A DNA stretch of 64,000 nt. Origin: an uncultured Hyphomonadaceae bacterium (GTDB lineage: Bacteria > Pseudomonadota > Alphaproteobacteria > Caulobacterales > Hyphomonadaceae). Positions 19,123 to 29,300 of this stretch are shown in pieces. The DNA lies in contig CAJXOF010000015.1 in assembly GCA_913057945.1 (NCBI GenBank), positions 39,764-103,763 of the forward strand. The letters run 5' to 3'. The translations under genes were made by a program, and so were the position numbers. A model generated the notes under the pieces. The model did no database searches and had not been told where the DNA came from. It was given only the letters and a program-made list of their open reading frames with translations. Position 1 is the first letter of the stretch, and each line of letters starts with the position of its first letter.

Positions 19123-20292
19123 TCAGCCGCCTCTCGCTCCGAACAGGCCTGTCTCGATGATATCACCCCAGGTGATCACCACGACCATTCCCAATAACAG
19201 GATCAACCCGAATGTCAGGGCCACCTCCTGCACTTTTTGCGGCATTTCCCTGCCGACGATGGCCTCGTATGCATTAAATACAAGGTGTCCGCCATCCAGA
19301 ACCGGCAGCGGAAGGAGATTGAAAAACCCAACGCCCACAGAGATCGCGGCGCAAATACTGGCGAGCATCCAGAAGAGGAGTTCCAGTTTTTGGCCGGTCG
19401 TGGCCTGTTCCTGATTCCAGACCTGGTTAACCGCCCGGCGGGAGATATCTCCGATCCCGACCGGGCCAGTCATCGCATGCATGGACATCTTACCCGTAAC
19501 GATTCGGGTGAGCATGGTGACCGTTCGATCGATTGTGGCACCCGTCTCGATAACGCCCTGCCCGACCGCTTCGATCGGATTGTACGTAATGTGCTCTCCA
19601 TACGACACGGCTCCGATCATTACTCCGATGGTCGCTTGGGGTACCCTTTGGCCGAAATCATTTTCGCGGACGACCTCGTCCGGCGTCACGACCAGGGTTT
19701 GTTCGGAATCGCTTCTCTGAACCAGGAAATCGATGGGCTCATTCGGATTAAGAATGATTTCGATCAACACTTCGGAGGAATCGCTGACTGTTTTGCCATT
19801 CACCGACAGGATCACATCACCTGCCTGCATACCGGCCTCGGCAGCCGCGCCATGCGGGCTCACATCAGCGATGCCGACTTTCATGTTCGGCCGTCCATGA
19901 ACCCCAATAATCAGCGCGAATATCAAGGTCGAGAGAATGAAGTTTGCAAATGGTCCGGCCAGGCTGACGAGCGAACGTTGGCCGACGCCAAGGTCAGGAT
20001 AGGCTTTACCAATTGGCCCTTGCTCAATCTTGCCGACATCTCCGGCCATCTGGCTTTCGCCGACAAACTTCACGAATCCGCCGAGCGGAATCCAGTTCAC
20101 CCGCCAGCGTGTGCCGTGCTTGTCGGTTCTTTCAAAGATCGGCTTCCCGAAGCCCACGGAAAAGGATTCGACGGCCGCGCCGAACCACCGGCCAACGATA
20201 TAATGGCCATATTCATGTACGATAACCACGATGCCCATCATGAAAATCAGGCAAAATAGAAACAGTGGCCCCTGGCTGAGCACATCACCCAA
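19123..20292 (-). CDS. rseP: Site-2 protease RseP (RIP metalloprotease)
   Basis: Intramembrane zinc protease. In E. coli it cuts the anti-sigma factor RseA and cleared signal peptides. The 389-residue protein has the HEYGH zinc motif at residues 26-30 in the first membrane helix and a single PDZ domain around 120-200 (the E. coli enzyme has two). The second active-site motif is LPLPVLDGGHL, and C-terminal membrane helices follow. It begins with TTG at 20292: GGGAGG, inside the end of dxr, stands 8 nt before it. The usual dxr-rseP-bamA order holds. Confidence 0.95.
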   Translation of the reverse strand: MGDVLSQGPLFLFCLIFMMGIVVIVHEYGHYIVGRWFGAAVESFSVGFGKPIFERTDKHGTRWRVNWIPLGGFVKFVGESQMAGDVGKIEQGPIGKAYPDLGVGQRSLVSLAGPFANFILSTLIFALIIGVHGRPNMKVGIADVSPHGAAAEAGMQAGDVILSVNGKTVSDSSEVLIEIILNPNEPIDFLVQRSDSEQTLVVTPDEVVRENDFGQRVPQATIGVMIGAVSYGEHITYNPIEAVGQGVIETGATIDRTVTMLTRIVTGKMSMHAMTGPVGIGDISRRAVNQVWNQEQATTGQKLELLFWMLASICAAISVGVGFFNLLPLPVLDGGHLVFNAYEAIVGREMPQKVQEVALTFGLILLLGMVVVITWGDIIETGLFGARGG

Positions 20293-20296
20293 AACG

Positions 20297-21493
20297 TTAT
20301 CCTCCCGTACGACGCTCGGTCTTCTCTAGAACGTCGCGTGCCGTTTCTCGACTGAAACGGTCCAGAAAAGCAATCTCTTCCAGAGTATCACAGGCGATTC
20401 CGTGCATATTTCCTGAAAAATAGCGGTTCAACGTCTCTTCCACGATCCAACTTATGTCTAGAAATCCGCATTGACCCGCAATAAATGCAGAAACAGCCAG
20501 TTCATTAGCACAATTTAATATCGTCGTGGCCTGAACCCCTTGGGCATACGCCTGCCGTGCCAGACGAATAGCGGGAAACCGGGTTTCATCCACAGGTTCA
20601 AAGTCCAAATGCCCTAATTCTGTGAGATTCAGACGGTCCACAATTGTCGGAATCCGATCGGGCCAGCCGAGGGCGTAGGAAATAGGAGTTTTCATGTCCG
20701 GAGCGCCAAGTTGGGCAATAACAGACCCATCGGTAAAGTGCGCCATGCCGTGAATGATCGACTGGGGATGGATAATGATGTCGATACGCTCCCCTTCGAC
20801 ATCGAACAGGAACCCAGCCTCGATGAATTCGAGCGCCTTGTTCATGAGCGTCGCGCTATCAATCGAATTCTTGATGCCCATGCTCCAATTGGGATGGGCG
20901 GCCGCCTGCTTGGGGGTCGCGGTAAGCATGTCTTCGAGAGAGGCTGTCCGAAACGGACCGCCCGACGCCGTGATCGTCAACTTTTCCAAAGAGCGGCCAT
21001 CTCCGAGGCATTGGAAAATGGCCGAATGTTCCGAATCTACGGGCAGAATGTTTACGCCCTTGCGACGAGCCTCGTTGAGGATCAGCTTACCGCCGCACAC
21101 AATACTTTCCTTGTTCGCAATAGCGACGTGATTGCCGGCCCGGACCGCCGATATTGTAGACTTCAGACCAGCTGCCCCCACGATTGCCGCCAGCACGCGA
21201 TCTGCTGGACGTGCAGCAGCTTCCGCAATCGCTGTTTCACCCGCTGCAGCCTCGACATCCGTATTGGCCAGACAAGCCTGCAACTCGGGTAGCTTTGACT
21301 CGTCTGCAATAACCGCAATTTCGGCTTTGAATTCAATCGCCTGCGCCGCTAGCGACTGAGCGTCAGATCCTGCGGCCAGAGCCACAATCTGAAAGTTCTC
21401 TGAAGTATTGTTGTTCGCATGTCGCACGACGTCCAGTGCCGACTGGCCGATCGATCCGGTCGATCCCATGATGCTGACTCGGCGAATACTCAT
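20297..21493 (-). CDS. dxr: 1-deoxy-D-xylulose 5-phosphate reductoisomerase
   Basis: NADPH-dependent second step of the MEP isoprenoid pathway, which supplies undecaprenyl phosphate precursors. From ATG 21493 it has 398 residues: the NADPH motif SIMGSTGSIGQSALDVV at 7-23, then ILPVDSEHSAIFQ with the metal ligands. The ITASGGPFR and NPNWSMG-type (HPNWSMGIKNSIDSATL) active-site segments follow. The open frame extends upstream to 21712, but that part overlaps cdsA and is spurious. Start and the cdsA stop share one base (TGATG). Confidence 0.97.
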   Translation of the reverse strand: MSIRRVSIMGSTGSIGQSALDVVRHANNNTSENFQIVALAAGSDAQSLAAQAIEFKAEIAVIADESKLPELQACLANTDVEAAAGETAIAEAAARPADRVLAAIVGAAGLKSTISAVRAGNHVAIANKESIVCGGKLILNEARRKGVNILPVDSEHSAIFQCLGDGRSLEKLTITASGGPFRTASLEDMLTATPKQAAAHPNWSMGIKNSIDSATLMNKALEFIEAGFLFDVEGERIDIIIHPQSIIHGMAHFTDGSVIAQLGAPDMKTPISYALGWPDRIPTIVDRLNLTELGHLDFEPVDETRFPAIRLARQAYAQGVQATTILNCANELAVSAFIAGQCGFLDISWIVEETLNRYFSGNMHGIACDTLEEIAFLDRFSRETARDVLEKTERRTGG

Positions 21494-22314
21494 CAGGACA
21501 ATCCCAGAGCATTCGAAAGCGCCGGAAAACTCCAAAGCAACAGCGACCCGACCACGCCAACTGCGCCGAGCCCATCGACCCGGTCCAACACGCCGCCATG
21601 GCCAGGAAGCAGATTGCTGGAATCCTTGACCTTGAACCGGCGCTTGAGACCACTTTCCATCAGGTCTCCAATCTGCGCCGTGAGGGACAGGCTCATGCCG
21701 ACAATGACCCACAGCACAACGCTCGCCTGCTGCAAATCAGCCGCCGCGATCCCGCAAACACCGGTAAACAGGAGCGCGCCTGTGGCGCCGCTCCACGTCT
21801 TGTTGGGGCTCTCCTGTGGCAACAGGCGCGGACCACCCATGCCCCGCCCGACAAAGTATGCCGCTGCGTCAGACGCCCAGACGAAGGACATGAAATAGAG
21901 GGCCACCGTGCGTCCGTCCCAAGGACCTTCCCGTAAGATCCAGAGCCCCGCAGCCATCGCCGTCACATACAACCAGCCTAGCATGGCAGAGGACCGGATG
22001 CGTAAGCCGCCAGCATTGGACACGAAGGCAAGGGCCAACCCGAAGCATCCAAGGAAAACGTGAAGCCAGGATATTTCCAGAGGTAAGCTCAAGCAAAAGA
22101 GTGCCGTTGCGCCGCTCAGGAGCCAGCCGCGCGGATGACCGCTCATGCCGGCCCACTCCCACGCCATGATCCCGCCAAAAAGCGCGCAGGCCACAGCGAG
22201 CCACCAGCCGCCGGACCAGACCACGAATAAGCCGGCCGGGATCAGGATGGCGGCCGTCAGAAGGCGCAGACCGAGTTGCGAGAAACGCCGTTCAGGCGGG
22301 GTCCAATCGCCCAT
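21493..22314 (-). CDS. cdsA: Phosphatidate cytidylyltransferase
   Basis: Integral membrane enzyme that makes CDP-diacylglycerol from phosphatidate and CTP. The 273-residue protein is mostly hydrophobic with about seven or eight membrane helices. It carries the family signature near the C-terminus: DLMESGLKRRFKVKDSSNLL followed by PGHGGVLDRVDGLG. SPNKTWSGATG precedes it. Its start shares a base with the uppS stop (TAATG) and its stop shares a base with the dxr start, so translation is probably coupled through the three genes. Confidence 0.96.
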   Translation of the reverse strand: MGDWTPPERRFSQLGLRLLTAAILIPAGLFVVWSGGWWLAVACALFGGIMAWEWAGMSGHPRGWLLSGATALFCLSLPLEISWLHVFLGCFGLALAFVSNAGGLRIRSSAMLGWLYVTAMAAGLWILREGPWDGRTVALYFMSFVWASDAAAYFVGRGMGGPRLLPQESPNKTWSGATGALLFTGVCGIAAADLQQASVVLWVIVGMSLSLTAQIGDLMESGLKRRFKVKDSSNLLPGHGGVLDRVDGLGAVGVVGSLLLWSFPALSNALGLS

Positions 22315-23075
22315 TATGCGTCTCCCGTCGAAACAGCGCCAAAGCGGCGCTCCCTGTCGCTATAGATCGCAACCGCCTTTTCAAGCCACGTGCGGTCGAA
22401 GTCCGGCCACAACACGTCGAAGAAGACGAGTTCGCTATAGGCAACCTGCCATAGCAGGAAATTGCTCAGCCGGTATTCCCCACTGGTCCGTACCAACAAG
22501 TCCGGATCGGGCATGTCGGCTGTGTCGAGATAGGAAGCAAGCACGTCTTCGCTGACATCCTCCGGCTGGACTGCTCCCCTTGCGACATCGACGGACAGCG
22601 CCCGCACGGCTCGGGCGATTTCCTCGCGACCGCCATAGTTGAACGCAATATTGAGGACAAAATCCGAGTTTGAGGCCGTTTCGCGTTCGGCCTTCTCGAC
22701 CAGCTCAGCGATATCATCCGGGAGGCCTTCACGGCGACCAATGACGTTGATCTTGACGCCTTCCTTCTTCAGCCGTCCGAGATCTTTCTTGATGAAGGTC
22801 TTCAGAAGGCCGAACAACGCATTGACCTCCGCTGCGGGGCGGCGCCAGTTCTCTGTGGAAAAGGAATAAACCGTCAGATATCGAACGCCGATCTCTCCAG
22901 CGGCTTCGACAGTCCGGCGCAGGGCTTCGACGCCGCGCTCATGACCGGCTGCCCGCGGCAAGCCACGGGCTTTCGCCCACCGACCATTCCCATCCATGAT
23001 GATGGCAATGTGAGCGGGTACGCGAGATGCGCCCGCATGCGTGTCGGACGGCGCAGAGGCGTCGTCAGTCGACAT
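22314..23075 (-). CDS. uppS: Undecaprenyl diphosphate synthase (cis-prenyltransferase)
   Basis: Builds the C55 carrier lipid for peptidoglycan and lipopolysaccharide from farnesyl and isopentenyl diphosphates. The 253-residue protein has IAIIMDGNGRWAKARGLPRA with the catalytic aspartate at about residue 28, the YSFSTENWRRP segment near 80 and the C-terminal RTSGEYRLSNFLLWQ(V)AYSE signature. The first 20 residues (serine, alanine, aspartate rich) look like a disordered leader. Start and stop both overlap neighbours by one base. Confidence 0.96.
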   Translation of the reverse strand: MSTDDASAPSDTHAGASRVPAHIAIIMDGNGRWAKARGLPRAAGHERGVEALRRTVEAAGEIGVRYLTVYSFSTENWRRPAAEVNALFGLLKTFIKKDLGRLKKEGVKINVIGRREGLPDDIAELVEKAERETASNSDFVLNIAFNYGGREEIARAVRALSVDVARGAVQPEDVSEDVLASYLDTADMPDPDLLVRTSGEYRLSNFLLWQVAYSELVFFDVLWPDFDRTWLEKAVAIYSDRERRFGAVSTGDA

Positions 23076-23629
23076 CAGACCTGCATAATCTCCGCTTCTT
23101 TGGCTTTCAGTGCGTCGTCAACTTTACTTACATAGAGGTCTGTCAGTTTCTGGACCTCGTCGGACAGGGAATGATGACGGTCTTCACTGATATCCCCGTC
23201 CTTCTCCATCTTCTTGAGAGAATCCATTCCGTCGCGGCGAATGTTACGAACCGCAACGCGTGCCGCCTCAGCGTATTTGCCAGCCACTTTCTGAAGTTCG
23301 ACGCGGCGTTCCTCGTTGAGTGGCGGAATGGGAATGCGCAGGTTTTGACCATCGGTAACCGGGTTCAGCCCTAGACCGGAATCGCGAATGGCGCGATCGG
23401 TCGCGCCAACGACCGTCTTGTCCCAGACATTCACTGACAGCATGCGGTTGTCGGAAACGGTCACAGAAGCAACCTGGTTCAAAGGCACGGTGGACCCATA
23501 GGCTGGAACCATGACGGAATCCAGGAGGTTCACAGATGCCCGGCCTGTTCGCAGGCCGCTGAATTCGGTGGAGAGAGACGCCAGTGCGCCTTCCATCCGG
23601 CGCTCAAGATCCTTCTTGTCATAGCTCAT
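23075..23629 (-). CDS. frr: Ribosome recycling factor
   Basis: With EF-G it splits post-termination ribosomes. The 184 residues cover the whole family length: the three-helix-bundle start ([20 protein letters not shown]), the [12 protein letters not shown] motif and the domain II beta sandwich. The C-terminal [20 protein letters not shown] region is intact. GGAG lies in the last codons of pyrH, 5 nt before the frr start region, and the frr stop shares a base with the uppS start. Confidence 0.97.
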   Translation of the reverse strand: MSYDKKDLERRMEGALASLSTEFSGLRTGRASVNLLDSVMVPAYGSTVPLNQVASVTVSDNRMLSVNVWDKTVVGATDRAIRDSGLGLNPVTDGQNLRIPIPPLNEERRVELQKVAGKYAEAARVAVRNIRRDGMDSLKKMEKDGDISEDRHHSLSDEVQKLTDLYVSKVDDALKAKEAEIMQV

Positions 23630-23634
23630 GACAC

Positions 23635-24381
23635 TTACGCTCCATGATTGGTAATTGTTGTCGATGTGCCCTTCCCGTGAAGGACCTTGAGGAGAGACCC
23701 CTCTTCCTTGAGCGAGAAGACCACGATTGGGATATTGTTGTCGCGCATCAGACTCACTGCTGATGGATCCATCACACGCAAATCCTTGGCCAGCAATTCC
23801 TGATAGCCAACCTCGTCATAACGGGTCGCATTGGCGTCAAGCTTCGGGTCGGCTGTATAGACGCCGTCCACCTGCGTACCTTTCAGCAGCGCGTCGCAAT
23901 TCATCTCGATTGCGCGCAGGGCAGCGCCTGTATCGGTCGTGAAGAATGGGTTGCCGATGCCAGCCGCGAAGATGACAACGCGGCCCTTCTCCATATGGCG
24001 CTGGGCCCGGCGGCGAATATAGGGCTCGCAGATGGATTCCATCCGGATTGCCGACTGGACGCGGGTCGGAACGCCGATACTTTCCAACACGCTTTGCATG
24101 GCCAGGGCGTTCATGATCGTCGCCAACATGCCCATGGAATCCGCCTGAGCGCGCTCCATGCCCTTTGCTGCGCCTGCGACCCCCCGGAAAATGTTGCCAC
24201 CACCGATGACGAGGCAGATCTCCGCACCTGTCTCCTGAGCTTTCTTGATGGCGTGAGCAAACGTTTCACAGGTCGGAATATCAATTCCAAACTGCCCTGG
24301 CCCCATCAACGCCTCTCCGGAGAGCTTCAACAACACCCGCTTATATTTCAATGGGCTGGAGTCGGACTCTTCGCTTTGCAT
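23635..24381 (-). CDS. pyrH: Uridylate kinase
   Basis: Phosphorylates UMP to UDP; a hexameric amino-acid-kinase-fold enzyme. It has [14 protein letters not shown] at the N-terminus, [13 protein letters not shown], and the nucleotide site [19 protein letters not shown] chose ATG 24381 (248 residues) because GGAGA stands 8 nt upstream. An ATG at 24411 has AGGAG only 3 nt away and would add ten residues; either is possible. Order tsf-pyrH-frr is conserved in most bacteria. Confidence 0.95.
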   Translation of the reverse strand: MQSEESDSSPLKYKRVLLKLSGEALMGPGQFGIDIPTCETFAHAIKKAQETGAEICLVIGGGNIFRGVAGAAKGMERAQADSMGMLATIMNALAMQSVLESIGVPTRVQSAIRMESICEPYIRRRAQRHMEKGRVVIFAAGIGNPFFTTDTGAALRAIEMNCDALLKGTQVDGVYTADPKLDANATRYDEVGYQELLAKDLRVMDPSAVSLMRDNNIPIVVFSLKEEGSLLKVLHGKGTSTTITNHGA

Positions 24382-24426
24382 CGTCGGTGTCTCCAGAATT
24401 ATCGGCCTCATAGGCTCCTAAAAGAT

Positions 24427-24455
24427 TCCCGGCCGCCTGTCATGGGCGACCGGGA
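24427..24455 (-). terminator. Hairpin between tsf and pyrH, possible partial terminator
   Basis: An 11-bp inverted repeat (24427-24437 with 24445-24455; TCCCGG arms, one mismatch) lies 38 nt after the tsf stop. On the minus strand it is followed by AATCTTTT. The weak T-tract suggests attenuation or an RNA-processing stem rather than full termination, since pyrH has no other evident promoter. Confidence 0.4.
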
Positions 24456-24492
24456 TGTTCAAAGCCCTTTGCGGGCAGAAAGGCAAGCGCGA

Positions 24493-25398
24493 TCAGCTGC
24501 CTTTTGTCATGGAGGCAACTTCGTCCGCGAAGTTGTCTTCTTCTTTCTCGATGCCTTCGCCGAGCTTGAAGTGGACGAAGCCCTTAAGCGTCGCGCCCTG
24601 CTCTTCGAGGAACTTGCCGACCGTCTGGTCAGGGTTCATCACGAAAGGCTGCTCTACGAGGACAACTTCCTTGTAGAATTTCTGCATCCGGCCGACGATC
24701 ATCTTTTCGATGACATTGTCAGGCTTGCCGCTTTCGCGGGCCTGCTCGGTCAGAACACGCTTTTCAGCTTCGACGATGGCCGGATCGAGTTCGTCCGTCG
24801 TGGCAGCTGCTGGCGACGTTGCTGCAATATGCATGGCAACTTTGCGGCCGATTTCTTCGAGGTCACCTGAGCCTTCGAGCGCCACGAGAACGCCAACCTT
24901 ACCCATGCCAGCGGTCTCAGCATTGTGAATGTACGAGGCAACTTTGCCATCGACGCTCACCTTTGCGCTGCGGCGCAGGGTCATGTTCTCGCCAATCGTA
25001 GCGATCAGGCGCTTGATCAGGTCGTCTACCGAGCCCTCACCATCCGGCGACGGGGCAGCGGAGAGTGCCTCGACGGAACCATCAGTCTCAAGTGCGGCCT
25101 TCGTGATCCCGGCAAGTGCCGCCTGGAACTTTTCGTTCCGGGCAACAAAGTCGGTTTCAGCATTCAGCTCGACAATTGCGCCTGTCTTGCCATCGTCGGA
25201 AACCTGAACGGACACGAGGCCGTCTGCTGCGGTCCGTCCGGATTTCTTGGCTGCTTTCGAGAGGCCCTTCGCACGCAGCCAATCGGTAGCTGCTGCTTCG
25301 TCACCATTGTTTTCGACGAGCGCCTTCTTGGCATCCATCATGCCTGCGCCAGTCTTCTCGCGCAGTGCTTTAACAAGCGCAGCGGTAATCTCAGCCAT
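24493..25398 (-). CDS. tsf: Elongation factor Ts
   Basis: Nucleotide exchange factor for EF-Tu. The 301-residue protein has the N-terminal UBA-like part with [22 protein letters not shown] and the [11 protein letters not shown] core motif. The C-terminal coiled-coil and core subdomain region ends in VAS MTKGS. Length is normal. It follows rpsB after 42 nt, the near-universal rpsB-tsf pair, and presumably shares its promoter and leader. Confidence 0.98.
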   Translation of the reverse strand: MAEITAALVKALREKTGAGMMDAKKALVENNGDEAAATDWLRAKGLSKAAKKSGRTAADGLVSVQVSDDGKTGAIVELNAETDFVARNEKFQAALAGITKAALETDGSVEALSAAPSPDGEGSVDDLIKRLIATIGENMTLRRSAKVSVDGKVASYIHNAETAGMGKVGVLVALEGSGDLEEIGRKVAMHIAATSPAAATTDELDPAIVEAEKRVLTEQARESGKPDNVIEKMIVGRMQKFYKEVVLVEQPFVMNPDQTVGKFLEEQGATLKGFVHFKLGEGIEKEEDNFADEVASMTKGS

Positions 25399-25440
25399 TG
25401 CTGTATTCCTTCAGTTTGGTCTTCAGGTCAGACGCCTGAT

Positions 25441-26247
25441 TTAGGCGCCTGTTGCGTCTTCAGCGGTTTCACCCTCTGCGGCTGCAGCGACATCGGCTTC
25501 GGCCATAGCGTCAACGTCTTCCAGTTCGCCAAGGTCAACACCCAGGCCAGCCGTGGACTCTGCCAGGCCGTCAAGCACGGCATCCGCAAAGAGGTTGCAG
25601 TAGAGGGAAATTGCGCGCGCAGCGTCATCATTGCCCGGGAAGCCATAATCGGCGTCGGCCGGATCGCAGTTCGTGTCGAGCACGGCCACGACCGGGATAC
25701 CCAGCTTGCGGGCTTCCTGAACAGCAATCGCTTCTTTATTTGTATCGATCACGATCATTGCAGCCGGCAGGCCGCCCATGTCCGCGATACCGCCGAGGGA
25801 CAGCTGAAGCTTGTCACGACGACGCTCGAGGTCGAGCAATTCTTTCTTGGTGAGGCCCTGAGCGCTATTTCCGCTTTCAAACATCGTGTTCAGCTCTTTG
25901 AGCTGCTTGATAGAGTTGGAAACGGTCGACCAGTTGGTCAGCGTGCCGCCGAGCCAGCGATGGTTCATGTAGTATTGCGCGCAACGCTGTGCCGCTTCTG
26001 CAATCGGCTCAGCAGCCTGACGCTTGGTGCCCACGAACAGGACGCGCCCGCCCTTGGCAACGGTATCGCGCACGAAGACCAGAGCCTGGTGCAGCGAAGG
26101 AACGGTCTGGGAAAGGTCCATGATGTGGATTCCCGAACGCTCACCGTAGATATACGGCTTCATGCGGGGATTCCAGCGGTGGGTTTGGTGACCGAAGTGA
26201 ACGCCAGCTTCGAGCAGCTGACGCATGTTGAAGTCAGGTAGGGCCAT
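25441..26247 (-). CDS. rpsB: 30S ribosomal protein S2
   Basis: Small-subunit ribosomal protein. The 268 residues include [30 protein letters not shown] and the [11 protein letters not shown] signature. Conservation ends near residue 230 and is followed by an acidic, alanine-rich tail ([20 protein letters not shown]) longer than in E. coli; such tails are common in alphaproteobacterial S2. The start ATG has GGAGA upstream. That Shine-Dalgarno forms part of a long helix in the leader, so autoregulation by S2 is plausible. Confidence 0.98.
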   Translation of the reverse strand: MALPDFNMRQLLEAGVHFGHQTHRWNPRMKPYIYGERSGIHIMDLSQTVPSLHQALVFVRDTVAKGGRVLFVGTKRQAAEPIAEAAQRCAQYYMNHRWLGGTLTNWSTVSNSIKQLKELNTMFESGNSAQGLTKKELLDLERRRDKLQLSLGGIADMGGLPAAMIVIDTNKEAIAVQEARKLGIPVVAVLDTNCDPADADYGFPGNDDAARAISLYCNLFADAVLDGLAESTAGLGVDLGELEDVDAMAEADVAAAAEGETAEDATGA

Positions 26248-26340
26248 AGATTGTCTCCATCCGGTTGGCCGTCACGGGTGGAACGTTGAGCCACCATGGC
26301 TCGTCGCACCGGATGCACCCGTGAACTGGTTTCTGATGGG
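26248..26340 (-). ncRNA. Structured 5' leader of rpsB-tsf, candidate S2 autoregulatory element
   Basis: Three perfect pairings can be drawn in these 93 nt of untranslated RNA. P1 is 9 bp (26316-26324 with 26272-26280; TCACGGGTG/CACCCGTGA in RNA sense). P2 is a 6-bp hairpin inside it (26297-26302 with 26288-26293, 3-nt loop). P3 is 8 bp (26308-26315 with 26258-26265; CATCCGGT/ACCGGATG). P3 is not nested with P1, and its 3' arm includes the first G of the GGAGA Shine-Dalgarno. The 6-nt linker seems too short for both to stack fully, which favours two competing states. In E. coli S2 represses rpsB-tsf through its leader; the link here is inference. Confidence 0.55.
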
Positions 26341-26344
26341 GCGG

Positions 26345-26372
26345 CTTATACAGAAAAAGCCCGTGGCTGCAA
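26345..26372 (-). promoter_or_regulatory. Probable sigma-70 promoter of rpsB-tsf
   Basis: On the minus strand TTGCAG (26372-26367) and TATAAG (26350-26345) are separated by 16 nt. Transcription would start near 26338, giving a leader of about 92 nt. The promoter sits within the dnaE terminator: its -35 box is in the loop. Confidence 0.55.
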
Positions 26373-26391
26373 GAGTTCTGGCACGGCTTTT
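26355..26391 (-). terminator. Rho-independent terminator of dnaE
   Basis: AAAAGCCGTG (26391-26382) pairs with CACGGGCTTTT (26365-26355) with one bulged G. The stem is followed on the minus strand by TTTCTG, so the T-run is shared with the stem. It begins directly after the dnaE stop. The 16-nt loop contains the -35 box of the rpsB promoter. Confidence 0.65.
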
Positions 26392-26392
26392 G

Positions 26393-29300
26393 TCAGGCCG
26401 CCTTGAGCGGCTCAACGCGCTCCACGCCGGGGGCTTCTTTTAGCGCCCGCTGGGCGCTGAGACCTATCGTATAGGTCGAGGGCAGTTTGAGCGTGACAAT
26501 CCGGCCGTCTTCCAGGGGCATCTCGATGAGGAGTTCCCCTTTTTCAAGGTCCTGGAGCTTTGCCAGATGGCCGACCACACCCGCAAGATCGCCAACATAG
26601 GCCCCGACAGCCAGACGGATCTTCAAAGCCCCCATCGCCTTGGACAACCGCGCCGCCTCCAGCTTCAGGACGCGCTCCGCATTCAATTTGATCTCCTCTG
26701 CGTTCCGCTTGACCCCAACCGTGATAGCAACCGCATTGCCGACCTGTAGAAGATCGTAATTCTGGGACAAGGTTTCCGGGAAGACCATCATCTCGACCTC
26801 TCCGGACGGATCCGACAAAGTGAGAAAGGCAAACTTGCCGCCATTTCGTGCCGGCTTGTCGCTGCGCGCTCGGACAACCCCAATCATTTCAAGGGGCTTC
26901 CCATCAGAAGCGCGGTCCTGAACCTCCATGGCGAGCGTCACGCGTTCGCGGTCCAGACCTTCCAGCACATCATCCAGCGGGTGACCCGAAAAGTAAAAAC
27001 CGATGGACTTGAATTCCTGATCGAGCTTTTGTTGTCCGTTCCACGCTTTGACCTTCGGGAGAACGGGCCGAAGCGCGGGCTCAGCCTCGGCAAACAGGCC
27101 GCCCTGCCCGCCCTGCCGGTCCTGCGCGGCACTCACTGCAAGGTTGGCCAGCAAGGGAGCGGATTCGAGCACTTTAGAGCGATTGGCATCCATGCAATCG
27201 AATGCGCCCGCTTTCGACAGGGATTCGAAGGCCTTCTTGTTTACATGTCGTGGATCAACGCGTTCCGCGAAATCGTAGAGATCAGCAAACGGCCCATCCT
27301 TCTCCCGGATTTCGACGACATGTTTCATGGCTTCAAGGCCAACGCCCTTGAGCGCCCCCAGCGCATAGACCACGGCGCCATCGCGCACATCGAAATCGGC
27401 GGTGGATGCGTTCACATCCGGCGCAAGGACCGGAATCTTGAGACGTTTCGTTTCCTGGAAGAAGGCGGCCAGCTTGTCGGTGTTGCCGATATCGAGGCTC
27501 ATGGAAGCGGCAAGGAACTCCACCGGGAAGTGCCGCTTGAGATAACCGGTATGATAGCCGATCAGGGCGTAGGCTGCGGCGTGAGATTTGTTGAAACCAT
27601 AGCCCGCGAACTTCTCCATCGTATCGAAGATGTCGTTGGCAAGCTTCTCTTCCATGCCCTTCTGCTCGGCCGCGCCTTCCACGAAGCGCTTCCGTTGGGC
27701 AATCATCTCCTCGACTTTCTTCTTACCCATCGCCCGGCGAAGAAGGTCGGCTTCGCCAAGGGAGTAGCCAGCGATCTCCTGCGCCATCCGCATGACCTGT
27801 TCCTGGTACACAGGTACGCCATAAGTCGCTTCGAGGACCGGCTTCAGGTCTGGATGCTGGTAGACAACCGAAGACGGGTCGTCCTTGCCCTGCACATAGA
27901 CAGGAATGTTCTCCATCGGACCGGGGCGGTAGAGCGAGATAATAGCAATGACGTCTTCAAGATTGTGGGGCCGCACCTTCTTGAGCGTATCGCGCATACC
28001 TGCGCCTTCGAGCTGGAACACACCGAGTGTCTCGCCGCTCGCCATCAGGTCATAGGTCGCTTGGTCGTCAAGGCTCTGCCATTCGGGCCCGACATCCCGG
28101 CCATCCCGACGGATCAATTTCAAAGCGCGATCAATGACGGTGAGCGTTTTAAGGCCGAGGAAGTCGAACTTCACAAGCCCCGCCATCTCCGCATATTTCA
28201 TGTTGAACTGCGTTGCCGGAAGATCAGCGCGCGGATCATTATAAAGTGGCACAAGTTCAACGAGCGGCCGGTCGCCAATCACAACACCCGCCGCGTGCGT
28301 ACCGGCATTCCGGTACTTGCCTTCCAGCGACAGTGCGACTTCCAGCAACTCGCCAACACGCTCATCCGCGTCAATCTCGTCCTGGAATTTCGGTTCGTCG
28401 TCAATCGCGTCCTGAAGTTTCGGCGGATTGGCCGGATTGAACGGGATGAGTTTGGCAAGCCGGTCGACCTGACCGTATGGCATCTGCATGACGCGTCCGA
28501 CGTCTCGCACCACAGCCTTAGCCTGCAGTGTACCGAAGGTGATGATCATGGCCACAGAATCCGCGCCATACTTGTCGCGGACATAGCGGATGACCTCGCT
28601 GCGGCGCTCCTGACAAAAGTCGATATCGAAGTCAGGCATCGACACACGTTCCGGGTTCAGGAAGCGTTCGAAGAGCAGGTCAAAGCGAAGTGGATCGAGG
28701 TCGGTAATCAACAAGACCCAGGCAACGAGCGAGCCAGCACCGGACCCCCGCCCAGGACCGACCGGGATGCCATTGTCTTTGGCCCATTTGATGAAGTCCG
28801 AAACGATCAGGAAGTAGCCGGGAAATCCCATGCGTTCGATAATCGTCAGCTCATAGTCGAGCCGTTCGAAATAGGTGTCGCGTTCGGCATAGAGTTTGTC
28901 TGCGGCACCAAGACGGTATTCCAGCCCTTCAAGGGCCTGCTTGCGCAATTCCTCGGACTCTGAGCGGCCTTCATTCGAGAAACTCGGAAGGATGGGTTTG
29001 TGCGTTTCGGCTTTCACAGCACAGCGTCGTGCAATCTCAGCCGTATTGGCGATCGCTTCAGGCAGGTCTGCGAACAGCTCCTGCATTTCGCTAGCGGTTT
29101 TCAGGTATTGGGAGGCGTCAACGCGCTTGCGATCTTCCTGACCAAGATACTGGCCGTTGGAGATGCACATCATGGCATCATGCGCCTTGGCGTCAGACGA
29201 CTTCATGAACCGCGCATCATGTGTGGCCACAAGCGGCAGGCCCAGTTCGTAGGCCAGATCAATCAGCCCGTCTTCGCAGGCATATTCGTCATCCGTGCCG

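Noticed and set aside
21494..21712. N-terminal extension of dxr
   Set aside because: It lies inside cdsA and is tryptophan/arginine-rich nonsense; MSIRRVSIMGSTGSIG is the family start.
26981..28963. 660-codon open frame antisense to dnaE
   Set aside because: It mirrors the dnaE codon pattern, lacks a plausible ribosome binding site and has no protein-like motif.
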